Shown: in pieces, positions 53,991 to 62,824 of the stretch
Position numbering within the stretch: the stretch's first letter is position 1
Layout: every line of letters begins with the position of its first letter
From: Singulisphaera sp. GP187
Lineage (GTDB): Bacteria; Planctomycetota; Planctomycetia; Isosphaerales; Isosphaeraceae
Direction: 5' to 3'
Length of the DNA: 64,000 bases
Assembly (NCBI RefSeq): GCF_900129635.1
Contig: NZ_FSRB01000002.1
Span: forward strand, 2,694,727 to 2,758,726
Notes under the pieces: generated by a model
Told to the model about the DNA's origin: nothing
The model's database searches: none
Seen by the model: only the letters and a program-made list of their open reading frames with translations
Made by a program: the position numbers and the translations under genes

Positions 53991-54123
53991 GCGGGTTATT
54001 TGGCTTGTTTGTTGCCATTCCCGAGGCAGGAGACCGAAGGATTACCTCGGAATTCATGGGAGATTCAGTGATTATGATATGGCCCCTGGCAAGCCAGGCG
54101 ACCCGCTAACGGATACAGTAGAA

Positions 54124-55788
54124 TCAGCCACGAGTGAGTTGAACTCGCGGCCTCCCTTTTTTCGCATGGACGGTCGCGACGAAACCGACCAACAGCAGGG
54201 CCCACCAGGGCCGGTCGCCGATCCCGTGGGTATAAGCACTGCGATAGGTGAGTGGGGTCACTTGCGCCGTCGCGGTCCCCTCGACGAAGGGAGGGATGGA
54301 GACGATGGTCCGGCCGAGCGGGTCGACGACGCCGCTCAGGCCGGTGTTCGTGGCTCGGATCAGGAACCGCCGATTCTCGATCGCCCGGAAGGCGGCGATC
54401 AGGTGGTGCTGGTGGGGAGCCAGCGTGCGGCCGAACCAGGAGTCGGACGTGATATTGACCAGGAGCTCCGCCCCCTTCCGTGTCGCCTCGCGGGCCAGGG
54501 CAGGGACTGTGTCCTCATAGCAGATCAAAGGCGAGACCTTCAGGGTCGACGCCGTCCCGTCCGGCCGTCGCAACGGGTAGAAGAAGACCTGGCTCTCCGT
54601 TCCGGCGCTGAAAACCCCGGCCTTGGCGTTCAACCCCTTGAGCCAGGGGAAGTACGAGGCCAAGGGCATGGATTCGCCGAAGGGGATCAAGATTCGCTTG
54701 AAGTAAGGCCACGGTATCGTGCCATCCGGGTAGACCGCGAAGGCGGCATTGTACCGTCGGCGATCCGGCAGGAAGGAATAGGCGCCGACGAGGAGGGCGG
54801 TATCGTCTCCGATCCAGGGCAGGACCGGTGGGCGGCCCACCCGGCCAATGCCGGCGGAGATGTAGGCGGGTACCGAACCCTCGGGCCAGACAACCAGGGA
54901 GCCGGGATGGGCGACCTGGCGGGTCAGCTCGTAGATCCGGGCAAGATTCTTCCGGGCCGAGTCCATGTCGCGTTTCTCGGCAAGGGAGGCGTTGCCCTGC
55001 ACCACGACGACTTCCTGCGGGAGGCCCTGCGGCGCGGTGAAGGTACGCATCATCGCGACCCCATAGCCGATCGCCAACACGAAGAGGAGCACGGGCACGA
55101 GAAATGTCCTTCGCCGCTCGCGGAAGACGACGATGCGGACGCTGACCTCCGCCAGCCAGAACATCAGGAACGAAACGGCCATCGCGCCACCGATGCCGGC
55201 AATCTGCACGAACGGAGTGAACGCGAGCTGAGTATGCCCGAAGTGCCAAGGGAAGAGGCGAATCGTCAAAAGCTCGGCCATCACGACCGCGGTCGCCGAG
55301 CGCAAAGCCAGGGCGTCGAAAGCGGCGGGGAGCTGGTGATGAACCAGGGCGAAGACCAGGAAGAGGAGCGCGCCGAGGGCCACGAATAGGGTAAATATCA
55401 GCGCCGAGGCCAGCGGACCGAAACCTCCGAAGACGGAGACCGTGCCGGCGACCCAGTAGAAGCCAATCAGGTGGCCGACGATTCCGGCGGCAAACGCCGG
55501 CAGGTAGGCTCGCCGCGCACGAACCGTGTAGACCAAGAGCAGCGCGGCGATCCACCCGAGCACCGCGCTGAACCCGGTCCCCGGCACCAACCATGCGGAC
55601 GCGTTGACAGCCCCCGCCAGGACCGCGGCGAGATAGACCCGCAACGCGGAGGCCTCGCCCACGCCTTGGGATTGCGGGACGACCGAGGCCGAGGGTCTCG
55701 GTCGACCGGCGCGGCGGTCTCGCGACCGTGCCGACGAATCCGTCCGCCCGGGCAGGACCAGCGCCAAGAGCCGCGGCGCGAGATGCAT
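54124..55788 (-). CDS. lnt: Apolipoprotein N-acyltransferase
   Basis: Lnt adds the third acyl chain to lipoproteins in the inner membrane. ATG 55788 has GGAGGTG 6 bases upstream and is chosen over the longer frame. The 554-aa protein has the usual N-terminal block of hydrophobic helices (residues about 60-270) and a C-terminal nitrilase domain. The catalytic triad is visible: Glu in VVWPEGSVPAYIS (about residue 301), Lys in YFKRILIPFGESMPL (about 364) and Cys in LICYEDTVPAL (about 425). The LTVNITSDSWFG-type loop is present as LLVNITSDSWFGRTLAPHQH. Confidence 0.93.
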   Translation of the reverse strand: MHLAPRLLALVLPGRTDSSARSRDRRAGRPRPSASVVPQSQGVGEASALRVYLAAVLAGAVNASAWLVPGTGFSAVLGWIAALLLVYTVRARRAYLPAFAAGIVGHLIGFYWVAGTVSVFGGFGPLASALIFTLFVALGALLFLVFALVHHQLPAAFDALALRSATAVVMAELLTIRLFPWHFGHTQLAFTPFVQIAGIGGAMAVSFLMFWLAEVSVRIVVFRERRRTFLVPVLLFVLAIGYGVAMMRTFTAPQGLPQEVVVVQGNASLAEKRDMDSARKNLARIYELTRQVAHPGSLVVWPEGSVPAYISAGIGRVGRPPVLPWIGDDTALLVGAYSFLPDRRRYNAAFAVYPDGTIPWPYFKRILIPFGESMPLASYFPWLKGLNAKAGVFSAGTESQVFFYPLRRPDGTASTLKVSPLICYEDTVPALAREATRKGAELLVNITSDSWFGRTLAPHQHHLIAAFRAIENRRFLIRATNTGLSGVVDPLGRTIVSIPPFVEGTATAQVTPLTYRSAYTHGIGDRPWWALLLVGFVATVHAKKGRPRVQLTRG

Positions 55789-56118
55789 GGACCACCTCCA
55801 TCGAGGGTCGGGGGACACGGCGACGGCACGCGAGGCGAGTACATCCACGGCGGGTGGGCGGGATCATAGGACTTGCCCGGCCGGGAGTCAATCTCGGTCG
55901 CGCTCCAACCGGTCGAGCATCCTCTCCCACCACGGTCCCGTCGGGGTCGGTCAGTGCTACCGGCCGGCCACAAGATCAATGGTGCAGGTGCAGGTCCCGA
56001 ACCCCTTCACCGTCGAGGGCGAGGTGGGCCGGTACCGGTTGCCACCGATGACCGTGGCATACCCTGGTATTTGCTTGCATCTTAATTAATAACACATTCG
56101 GACCGTTCACGCATACCA
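55789..56118. other. Intergenic region, no gene recognised
   Basis: 330 bases upstream of lnt. A short plus-strand frame at 55979-56089 (36 codons, MVQVQVPNPFTVEGEVGRY...) has no partner or family and is not called. The region turns AT-rich at 56070-56100. Confidence 0.4.
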
Positions 56119-57855
56119 TTACGCTAAACGGTCGATGCGTGCAAATGCATGGAGGGCCACGAGTCCGAGGGAGAAGAACGCGGCGAGCACGACCAGGGCG
56201 ACGCCGGCGAGGTGGCTCTCCACACCGGTATGGAGCAGGCTCCAGATCTCGATCGAGATTAGACCGGTGCCCGGCGGTGCCACCAGGTTTGCCGCCGGGA
56301 GCTCGCCAATCGCCAGCACAAATGCAACGCACCAGGCGGCAAGCAACGCCCCCCGCGACGACGGCAGCGCGACGCGCCAGATTGTCCCCCAGGCCCCTGT
56401 TCCCTCAATGGCCGCGACTTCGAGATGCTCCCGCGGGAGCGCGCGGACCGCCGGCCAAAGCACGAGTAACGCATAGGGAAACGTCCGCAGGACGAAGACG
56501 AAAATCAGGATCAACGGTGAATCATAAACCAATGGGTATTCGCGGTAAGCGAGTACGAGTGCCATCCCGGCGACCGGTCCGGGGGTCGCCAACGCCAGGG
56601 CGACGCTCGCCGCGCAGACCCAGCGCCAGGGCCCGGGCTGGCGGCTCAGCCAGGCCAGGCTCCACGCCACGGCCACGGCGGCCGACGCGCCCAAGGCGCC
56701 CCAGAGCATGCTCTCGAGAAGCGGGCTGCCAAGCGGATTTCCAAACCAACGACCTGGTTGACGGAGCGCGCTCCCGACCCCCGTCTCCAACGCTTGCTCC
56801 AGCGGTCCCGTCAGGAACGAACCGCCGACGTCGAGTACGGCCCGGCGGATCGTCCCCAGGAAGCCTGGGAACGACCACTCGGGAGACCGGCCGGCGGCCG
56901 CGACGCCTCCGACCCGACCGGCCCGCCACACGAGGGTGAGGAGCGGCAAGAACAGCACGCTTCCCGCGGTGGCCGCGACCAGCAGGCCGATCGGAACTCG
57001 CCAGGCGCCGAGGGCCCAGAGTTTGCCGCGTCGGGCTACCGACGCGAGCCGGACGGGATCGGCCTTCAGCAACGCGCGGGCTGTGACCAGGATCAGGGCA
57101 CCCAGGACGGCGAGGGGCGGGAGCGCCACCGCGGCGGCGGCCGCCGGTCCATGGCCGAGTTGAAACTGAATATAAGCTTCCTCCGCATAGCTACGAACTT
57201 GCAAGAGGTCCGTGACCGTCATATCGCCCGCCGTGAGTACGGCGACCGCGAGGGCCGCCCCCGCCAGGGCCCCGACGCTCCGGCGCACCGTCACGAACGT
57301 CACGACGCGCCACGCAGGCATTTCCAGAAGGGCGGACTCCTCGAGCTCGGGCTCGACGGTCCGCAGACCCACGCCCGCGAGTAGCACGATCCAGGGGAGC
57401 GCCGCCATGGCGTGGACGAACGCCGAGCCAGTCAGGCCGACGATCAGGGGCGTCGCCCCGAACGCCTGCATCCGACCCGCGTTGCCGAATCCCCCGATCC
57501 AGCTCGTGGCATGCAGGGGCATCGGGACCAGGGCCGCGATTCCGAGCAACCCGAGCATGAACCGCCTTCCCCAGGCGTCGGTCCGAAACAGGATCAGGGC
57601 CAAGGGGAGGCCGATCGGAAGCGCAATCGCCTCGGTCAACAAGACGAGCTGGACGGACGTGCCCGCCAGTTCCAGCGGCCTCAGGACCCGACCGGCCGAA
57701 AGGTCGGCGGGCGTCGCGACGATCAAGCCCCCGCCGCCGCCAGCCTCGTCGGACTCACGCCCCCGCATGGCCGCCAGGAACGTCGCGAGCGCCGGCCAAC
57801 CGAGCACCGCGATCAGGACCAAGGCGAGTAGAATTTGGCTGACTCGCGACCTCAT
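56119..57855 (-). CDS. Fused two-module ABC transporter permease (FbpB/ThiP type)
   Basis: A 578-aa protein with twelve or so hydrophobic segments arranged as two permease halves. Each half carries an EAA-type loop that docks the ATPase: EESALLEMPAWRVVTFVTV then RRSVGAL in the first, EVAAIEGTGAWGTIWRVALP in the second. This fused form is typical of ferric-iron or thiamine importers. Neither a binding protein nor an ATPase is in the adjoining window, so the gene is an orphan here; its neighbours are an isomerase on the same strand and lnt downstream. Substrate is uncertain. Start ATG 57855. Confidence 0.85.
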   Translation of the reverse strand: MRSRVSQILLALVLIAVLGWPALATFLAAMRGRESDEAGGGGGLIVATPADLSAGRVLRPLELAGTSVQLVLLTEAIALPIGLPLALILFRTDAWGRRFMLGLLGIAALVPMPLHATSWIGGFGNAGRMQAFGATPLIVGLTGSAFVHAMAALPWIVLLAGVGLRTVEPELEESALLEMPAWRVVTFVTVRRSVGALAGAALAVAVLTAGDMTVTDLLQVRSYAEEAYIQFQLGHGPAAAAAVALPPLAVLGALILVTARALLKADPVRLASVARRGKLWALGAWRVPIGLLVAATAGSVLFLPLLTLVWRAGRVGGVAAAGRSPEWSFPGFLGTIRRAVLDVGGSFLTGPLEQALETGVGSALRQPGRWFGNPLGSPLLESMLWGALGASAAVAVAWSLAWLSRQPGPWRWVCAASVALALATPGPVAGMALVLAYREYPLVYDSPLILIFVFVLRTFPYALLVLWPAVRALPREHLEVAAIEGTGAWGTIWRVALPSSRGALLAAWCVAFVLAIGELPAANLVAPPGTGLISIEIWSLLHTGVESHLAGVALVVLAAFFSLGLVALHAFARIDRLA

Positions 57856-57901
57856 GAGGGGAACCCGGCCGGGTGGTTGTCGCCCGGCAACCGTGTTGAG
57901 G

Positions 57902-58726
57902 TCATGATCGGAGGCCCGCGTTCCGCATCAGTGCGGCGGTCGTCTCATAGGCTTCCGTCACCCACTCGACGATCAACTCGGGTTGCGGCGAATACTCGAG
58001 TTCCACCGAGATGGTCAGGTCGTCAATTCCGAGGTTCTTGATCGCCTGCATGTAAGGGACGAAATCAACCACTCCCCGGCCCGGCGGGAGATCGCCATGA
58101 ACCTTGCCATCGCAATCCGAGATATGGACGTGCGCCACCTGCCCTCGAAGCTGCTCGACCAAGGACGCTGACTGCTGAGCGAGGACCAGGTGCGAGATAT
58201 CGAGGTTGGCTTTCACGGCCGGATGATCGACGTCGGTCAGGAATCGCGACATGCTCTCAACGTCGTTGAGCAAGGAGAGGTGGAACGGTTCGAGCTCCAG
58301 GGCGATCTCGAGCCCGAGGTCGGAGGCATATTCACCCAAGGCCCTGACGTTGGCGACCCCGGTCGCCCACTGCTCGGCGGGAGGGATCACTTCACGTTGC
58401 CAGATGTATTCACCAAGTACAAGCAGGAGGTTTTTGGCCTCGAACGCTTGCGCCATCTCGAGATAGGCGCGAACGCGATCGAAGTGAAAGCGTTGAACAC
58501 TGGGATTGAAGTCGATCAGTCCGACGGCCACGCACGCGACACTGATAATCGGCAGTCCCGCCTGGTCGCAGTCGACCTTGATCTGGTTCCGTTCCTTGGG
58601 ACCGAGATCCAGCGGGTCGGCGAAGATATCAATGGAGTCGAAGCCGATTTCCTTGGTCTTGCGAATCCCGAAACTGGTCTCACGGCCCGTCTGGGCCCAC
58701 GCGGAATTGATCAGGCCAAGTTTCAT
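57902..58726 (-). CDS. Sugar phosphate isomerase/epimerase (AP endonuclease 2 family)
   Basis: A 274-aa TIM-barrel protein of the xylose-isomerase-like group. ATG 58726 (MKLGLINSAWAQTGRETSFG) is supported by GGGA upstream, and the longer frame lies opposite the oxidoreductase gene. Metal-site residues are seen in IALELEPFHLSLL (Glu), VKANLDISHLVL (Asp, His), VAHVHISDCDGKVHGDLPPG (His-x-His and the D-x-x-G-x-x-H loop) and LTISVELEYS (Glu). Members isomerise or epimerise free sugars or inositols. It lies 37 bases downstream of a Gfo/Idh/MocA gene, a very common pairing. Confidence 0.88.
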   Translation of the reverse strand: MKLGLINSAWAQTGRETSFGIRKTKEIGFDSIDIFADPLDLGPKERNQIKVDCDQAGLPIISVACVAVGLIDFNPSVQRFHFDRVRAYLEMAQAFEAKNLLLVLGEYIWQREVIPPAEQWATGVANVRALGEYASDLGLEIALELEPFHLSLLNDVESMSRFLTDVDHPAVKANLDISHLVLAQQSASLVEQLRGQVAHVHISDCDGKVHGDLPPGRGVVDFVPYMQAIKNLGIDDLTISVELEYSPQPELIVEWVTEAYETTAALMRNAGLRS

Positions 58727-58763
58727 CGCGTTTCCCGATACGATAAAAGTGAAAGCTTGTCGA

Positions 58764-59918
58764 TTAAACGGCCAACGATTCCGAGTCCAACCCGGCGTTC
58801 GGCTCCCCCGGTCGGTTGACGACCTCCTCAAAATCCACGACACGATGTTCGGTCGCCGCCGAATAGACCGCCTCGCAGAGCGCGATCGTCCTGAGGTTGT
58901 CACGCCCAGAGATATCGGGGTCGGAACCCGATTCGAGTGCTCCGAGCAGGCCGGCCATCGTCCCCGCGAACGCGTCGGGGAACCAGGCCTGGGACCAGCG
59001 GGGACGATGCCAGACGCCCGGCTCGTGGACCGTCGTGTAGTCGATCGTGCTGGGCACGCGTTCGGGCCAACCCGGCCAGCCGATGGTGCCAAGGGCAAAC
59101 CCTTCCGTCCCCTCGAACCGCCAGCGGATTCCAATGTCCGAGGCCGCCCCTTCACGGACGGGGCCACTCCAGACATCATCCCAGGCCGACGCCCGCGCAC
59201 CGGTCGCGAACTCGAGAATCGTCAGGTTGATCCCGTCAATGTGGGGGAACTGGGTCCGCGGGTCGGGACGCGTGCTGGCGAGGACCCTGAGCGGGTTGCC
59301 CAGCCAGTATCGGAACGTGTCGAGATGGTGAATACTCATCACGAACGTCGAGAGCGACCGCTCCTCTCGAGCCCAGGGCATCCAGTGGGGAATCGCCCGC
59401 ATCTCGATCGTCGCCAGGACCGGATCGCCCAGGTCGCCGCGATCGAGCAGCGCCTTGAGTGCGCGGACCGAGTGGTCGTACCGCATGTTCTGGTTGACCT
59501 GCAAGCGGATTCCAGCGCCCTCGCAGGCCTCGACCAACCCTCGCGCCTCCGCGAGACTCATCGCCAGCGGCTTCTGGGCGAGAATCCCGCGAACTTTCCC
59601 AGGCCGCGCGACGATCCGACGAATGATCTCCGGCTGCTCGCGCGGTGGCACGGCAATATCGACGACTTCGACTTCGGGGTCGTCGAGCATCGCCTCGAGG
59701 CTGTCGAAGACGCGGGGCACGCCGCGAAGCTTGGCGACGTCCTCGGCGGTCGCGCGGGTTCGCGAGGTCAGGCCCACAACCCGGAAGCCTGCGTCCCGGT
59801 ACGCCACCAGATGACTGTCACGGACAATAAACCCAGCGCCCACCACGCCGATCCCCGTGTCGAGTCGTTGGGGGAGCACAGGAAGATGGGCGAGGCCGAG
59901 AGGGTCGAGTCGGCGCAT
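58764..59918 (-). CDS. Gfo/Idh/MocA-family oxidoreductase
   Basis: A 384-aa NAD(P)-dependent oxidoreductase. ATG 59918 is preferred over the TTG two codons upstream. The dinucleotide site is IGVVGAGFIVRDSHL, followed by VVGLTSRTR, then AQKPLAMSLAEARGLVEAC (the E/Q-K-P motif with catalytic Lys) and IHHLDTFRYWLGNP (second-domain His). Members oxidise sugars, inositols or pseudosugars. With the downstream isomerase it likely forms a two-gene catabolic operon. Confidence 0.9.
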   Translation of the reverse strand: MRRLDPLGLAHLPVLPQRLDTGIGVVGAGFIVRDSHLVAYRDAGFRVVGLTSRTRATAEDVAKLRGVPRVFDSLEAMLDDPEVEVVDIAVPPREQPEIIRRIVARPGKVRGILAQKPLAMSLAEARGLVEACEGAGIRLQVNQNMRYDHSVRALKALLDRGDLGDPVLATIEMRAIPHWMPWAREERSLSTFVMSIHHLDTFRYWLGNPLRVLASTRPDPRTQFPHIDGINLTILEFATGARASAWDDVWSGPVREGAASDIGIRWRFEGTEGFALGTIGWPGWPERVPSTIDYTTVHEPGVWHRPRWSQAWFPDAFAGTMAGLLGALESGSDPDISGRDNLRTIALCEAVYSAATEHRVVDFEEVVNRPGEPNAGLDSESLAV

Positions 59919-59965
59919 CGACAATTTTTCCGCGTAGGGAGGGGTCGAGGAACGTGTTCAGCCCT

Positions 59966-60853
59966 TTATCCTACGCGCTGGCGCTCGGCTGTCCAGGGTT
60001 CGGAGTCCCTCTCCTCATTCTCTACCGCGGGGCGAGGCCAGGGTTGGAACCAGACTTGAAACTCCGCTTCCGTGGAGCCGCCGGCGATTGCCTTCGCAAC
60101 CCGTCCGCAGGCGAGGAGCGGAGCGAGGAAAGCCATGAACCCCACGCTTCCACTCCAGGCTATGATCCAGAGCCGAGTGGAAACCAGTGACAGAACCGAA
60201 AGAACGAGGAGCCCGACCAAGACGACATGCGGCTCGCACAGTTTGTAGGCGGGCCAGGTCAGCGCCGCGCGGCCGCGGCGCGGCCACGATGCCGGGGGTG
60301 AGGGACGTCCCCCTCGGCCGCCATCGACCTTGTACGATCCATCCACGCGTTTCAGTTGTTGGAAAAAGGCTTTGTATCGGCAGTCGTTGTGCAAGCTGAG
60401 GAGCGCCCAGCCCAACGCGATCGCGAACCCGGCGACGGACCAAGCCGGTTCGCCAGTTCGAAAAGCAAGGCCGTGACCAAGCGCGAAACCGAGGGCCAGG
60501 TTCGCGGTGTGGTGCATCAAGTAGTCGAAATAGACGCCGTCGAGGTTGGCCGTCCCATGCCAACGCGCGAGCTGACCGTCCACCCGATCGAGCCAGAACG
60601 ACAGGAATGCCAGTAGCGTGCCCCAGACAAAGCCCGCCTGGGTGCCCGTCGCAATCCCGGCCGCGGCCGCGACAGCGGCCACTAACGCGGCGCTCGTCAC
60701 TTGATTGGCAGAGAGTCCCAGCCGTACCGCGAGCCAGGTCCCATAGACCGCCGACGGACGGGCAATTTTTCGCGCCAGCCAATTACCGATCTCTTGATGC
60801 CGTTGCTTATGCACCCGTTTGCGGAGTTGGGCCAGCGTGGGGTGAGCCGTCAT
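59966..60853 (-). CDS. CDP-alcohol phosphatidyltransferase-family membrane protein with altered catalytic Asp
   Basis: A 295-aa protein with about six hydrophobic segments. The CDP-OH-P motif is DRVDGQLAR then eight residues and G-x3-D-x3-H: LDGVYFDYLMHH. In the classical motif the last residue is Asp (D4, the catalytic base), here His. The other ligands (first two Asp, Ala-Arg, third Asp) are kept. Family members move an alcohol phosphate onto CDP-diacylglycerol or make dialkyl or inositol phosphate lipids. ATG 60853 overlaps the stop of the glycosyltransferase gene by 4 bases, so it works in envelope lipid or polysaccharide assembly. Confidence 0.8.
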   Translation of the reverse strand: MTAHPTLAQLRKRVHKQRHQEIGNWLARKIARPSAVYGTWLAVRLGLSANQVTSAALVAAVAAAAGIATGTQAGFVWGTLLAFLSFWLDRVDGQLARWHGTANLDGVYFDYLMHHTANLALGFALGHGLAFRTGEPAWSVAGFAIALGWALLSLHNDCRYKAFFQQLKRVDGSYKVDGGRGGRPSPPASWPRRGRAALTWPAYKLCEPHVVLVGLLVLSVLSLVSTRLWIIAWSGSVGFMAFLAPLLACGRVAKAIAGGSTEAEFQVWFQPWPRPAVENEERDSEPWTAERQRVG

Positions 60854-62766
60854 CGGCGGGCCATTCCGGCCCCAACGGGGCGGCTCGCCGTCGAGCCATC
60901 GAGCGCATAGATGGAGTAGCGTCTGACGACGTGGTCAGCATCGGCGATCGCCTCGCGGTAGATCGGCTGCCGCGGTTTGACCCAATCCGCGAGCAATCGG
61001 CTCAGAGTCGGGTCGAACTCGACAGCACGCTCGGGGACAGGCGGACAAAACATCACGTGAGTGAACCCTCGCCTCTTCAGCGCTCCCACGATCGTGTCCG
61101 CGGAGTCGCCCTGGCGCCCCAGCCCGGTTCTTCGGCGATGAGCCAGTTCCATCGTATAGTCGCAGGGGAGATAGTAGCCGCGGTGATCTTGCCCGACGAT
61201 CCGCGTGGTTGCCGGTAGGTTCGCGGCGATCCACTGGCCGACGCGATAGGTGGGCTCGCGACGCATCAAGTAATGCTCGGAGGTCTCGCGTCCCAGCACA
61301 ACATTCAAACCGTGGCGGGCCCGCGCGGCGGCAAGGCTGGCTTCGAAGCCGACGATCAGCAACAAGACCAGCAACAGGACCCGGCAAGGAAGGGTTCGCC
61401 GCTCGTACCAGGTGGATACGAGCCAGGCCACCCCCACCGCCATCGGGCCGATCGCGGTCAGAACGAACCGCATGCTTTGACGCTGGGTCAGACAGATCAT
61501 CAGGAAGGCGAGGCCGAGTGCCACGATGGCGAGGACCCGGCGCGGCGCCTTTTCCAGCAAGAGTGCGGGGAGAAAGAGTAAGAAGGCCGGCCCGAACTGG
61601 TGGGAAAAGCTATCGAACCGGTCGGGGTGAAGCGTCAGCGGCACCAGGGCCGTGATCAAGGTCCACGGAGTCACCGCCATCGGACGCTTGATCGGGTCGA
61701 GGACTTCATCGAGGCCCGCTCCCCCGAAGTAGTGGCGGAAAAAGGGATAAACCGGATTCCCTGTATCCATCCAGGCGCGAAGATACCACGAGCCGCCGAC
61801 GAGCAGGGCGATAAGGCCAAACAGGGCCAATCCCGAACCGGCCAGCCAAAGCCTCGAGGACCAAGTTCGCGGGCGATCTCCCGTCGGGGACGGATCGGCT
61901 TCGGAGCCGAGCCGCCGCGCCGCGATGGCCAGGCCGAGGAGCCCGACCAGCACGAGCGCGGGATATTTCACCCCCATCGCCAGCCCCGCGAGCAAACCGA
62001 CCAGGATCAAGGATTGGGCACGGGGTCGATCGTAATCGCGTGCCAGGGCCACCATCGCGGCCGTCCCGAAGGCCGCCAGGGCTACATCATTGAGCGGGGC
62101 GCCCATGCCGTTGGAGACCGCGGGAACGAGCAGCGCGATCGCTCCCGCCCACCAGGCCCGGGCTCCCAGGCTCGGACGCGCCAAGGCCGTGACATTGGCC
62201 GCAAACACGAGGCCAAGGAGCCATTGCACCAGCCGGCAGGCGACCGGGCCTCGGAACGCCAGACCGACGGCGTAGAGCATTTCCGTCAGCAGTGGATAGA
62301 CGGTTTCGTGGAGGTCGGGATCGAAAAAGATTCCCCCACGCACAAGAAAGAGCTTAGGAACTTGGAGGTGATAACAGAGCGCATCGCCATCGGTGACCGG
62401 AGCGAGCGCGGTCAAGAATGTGCCGAGGGTGGTGACGACAACGCCAATGAACAGGCTGATATCGAGGGCTGTTCGACCTGGGATCGGACTGGCCGAGCTT
62501 CGAATCAGCCTACCCACATCGCTCCAGGTATGACGGCCGACCAGCAGCGCTGTCACCGTGAACAGAACCGAGAGCCCGCTTGGGCGCAGGACTCCACAAG
62601 CCCCGAGTGCCAGGGTCGCGAGTGCGACCACTCCCAGCCCCAGCGGAATCGCCAAGGCCAGGGTATCGAACTCTTGGTCCAACCGCGCATCGAGCGCATC
62701 GAGCAGTCGGAGCCCGACCGCGGCCGCGAGCAGACCGAGGCCGAGGATGAAGAGACAGTCGAGCAT
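60850..62766 (-). CDS. Multi-spanning membrane glycosyltransferase (PMT/ArnT-like)
   Basis: A 638-aa protein with a dozen hydrophobic segments. The loop after the second or third helix reads ALAPVTDGDALCYHLQVPKL, where an acidic residue near the first periplasmic loop is the usual catalytic feature of GT-C enzymes (dolichol- or undecaprenyl-phosphate-sugar dependent). The C-terminal 150 residues are a soluble domain (EPTYRVGQWIAANLPATTRI, FTHVMFCPPVPERAVEF). It overlaps the next gene by 4 bases and follows a flippase, consistent with surface glycan or lipid glycosylation. Acceptor and sugar are unknown. Confidence 0.75.
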   Translation of the reverse strand: MLDCLFILGLGLLAAAVGLRLLDALDARLDQEFDTLALAIPLGLGVVALATLALGACGVLRPSGLSVLFTVTALLVGRHTWSDVGRLIRSSASPIPGRTALDISLFIGVVVTTLGTFLTALAPVTDGDALCYHLQVPKLFLVRGGIFFDPDLHETVYPLLTEMLYAVGLAFRGPVACRLVQWLLGLVFAANVTALARPSLGARAWWAGAIALLVPAVSNGMGAPLNDVALAAFGTAAMVALARDYDRPRAQSLILVGLLAGLAMGVKYPALVLVGLLGLAIAARRLGSEADPSPTGDRPRTWSSRLWLAGSGLALFGLIALLVGGSWYLRAWMDTGNPVYPFFRHYFGGAGLDEVLDPIKRPMAVTPWTLITALVPLTLHPDRFDSFSHQFGPAFLLFLPALLLEKAPRRVLAIVALGLAFLMICLTQRQSMRFVLTAIGPMAVGVAWLVSTWYERRTLPCRVLLLVLLLIVGFEASLAAARARHGLNVVLGRETSEHYLMRREPTYRVGQWIAANLPATTRIVGQDHRGYYLPCDYTMELAHRRRTGLGRQGDSADTIVGALKRRGFTHVMFCPPVPERAVEFDPTLSRLLADWVKPRQPIYREAIADADHVVRRYSIYALDGSTASRPVGAGMARR

Positions 62767-62824
62767 CGATCCCTCAATGTCCGGATGTCCGCCGACGACG
62801 CGATCGTCGCGGTCTCGTTTGGTT

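Noticed and set aside
55979..56089. 36-codon frame beginning MVQVQVP.
   Set aside because: Too short, no upstream signal convincing enough, no known family.
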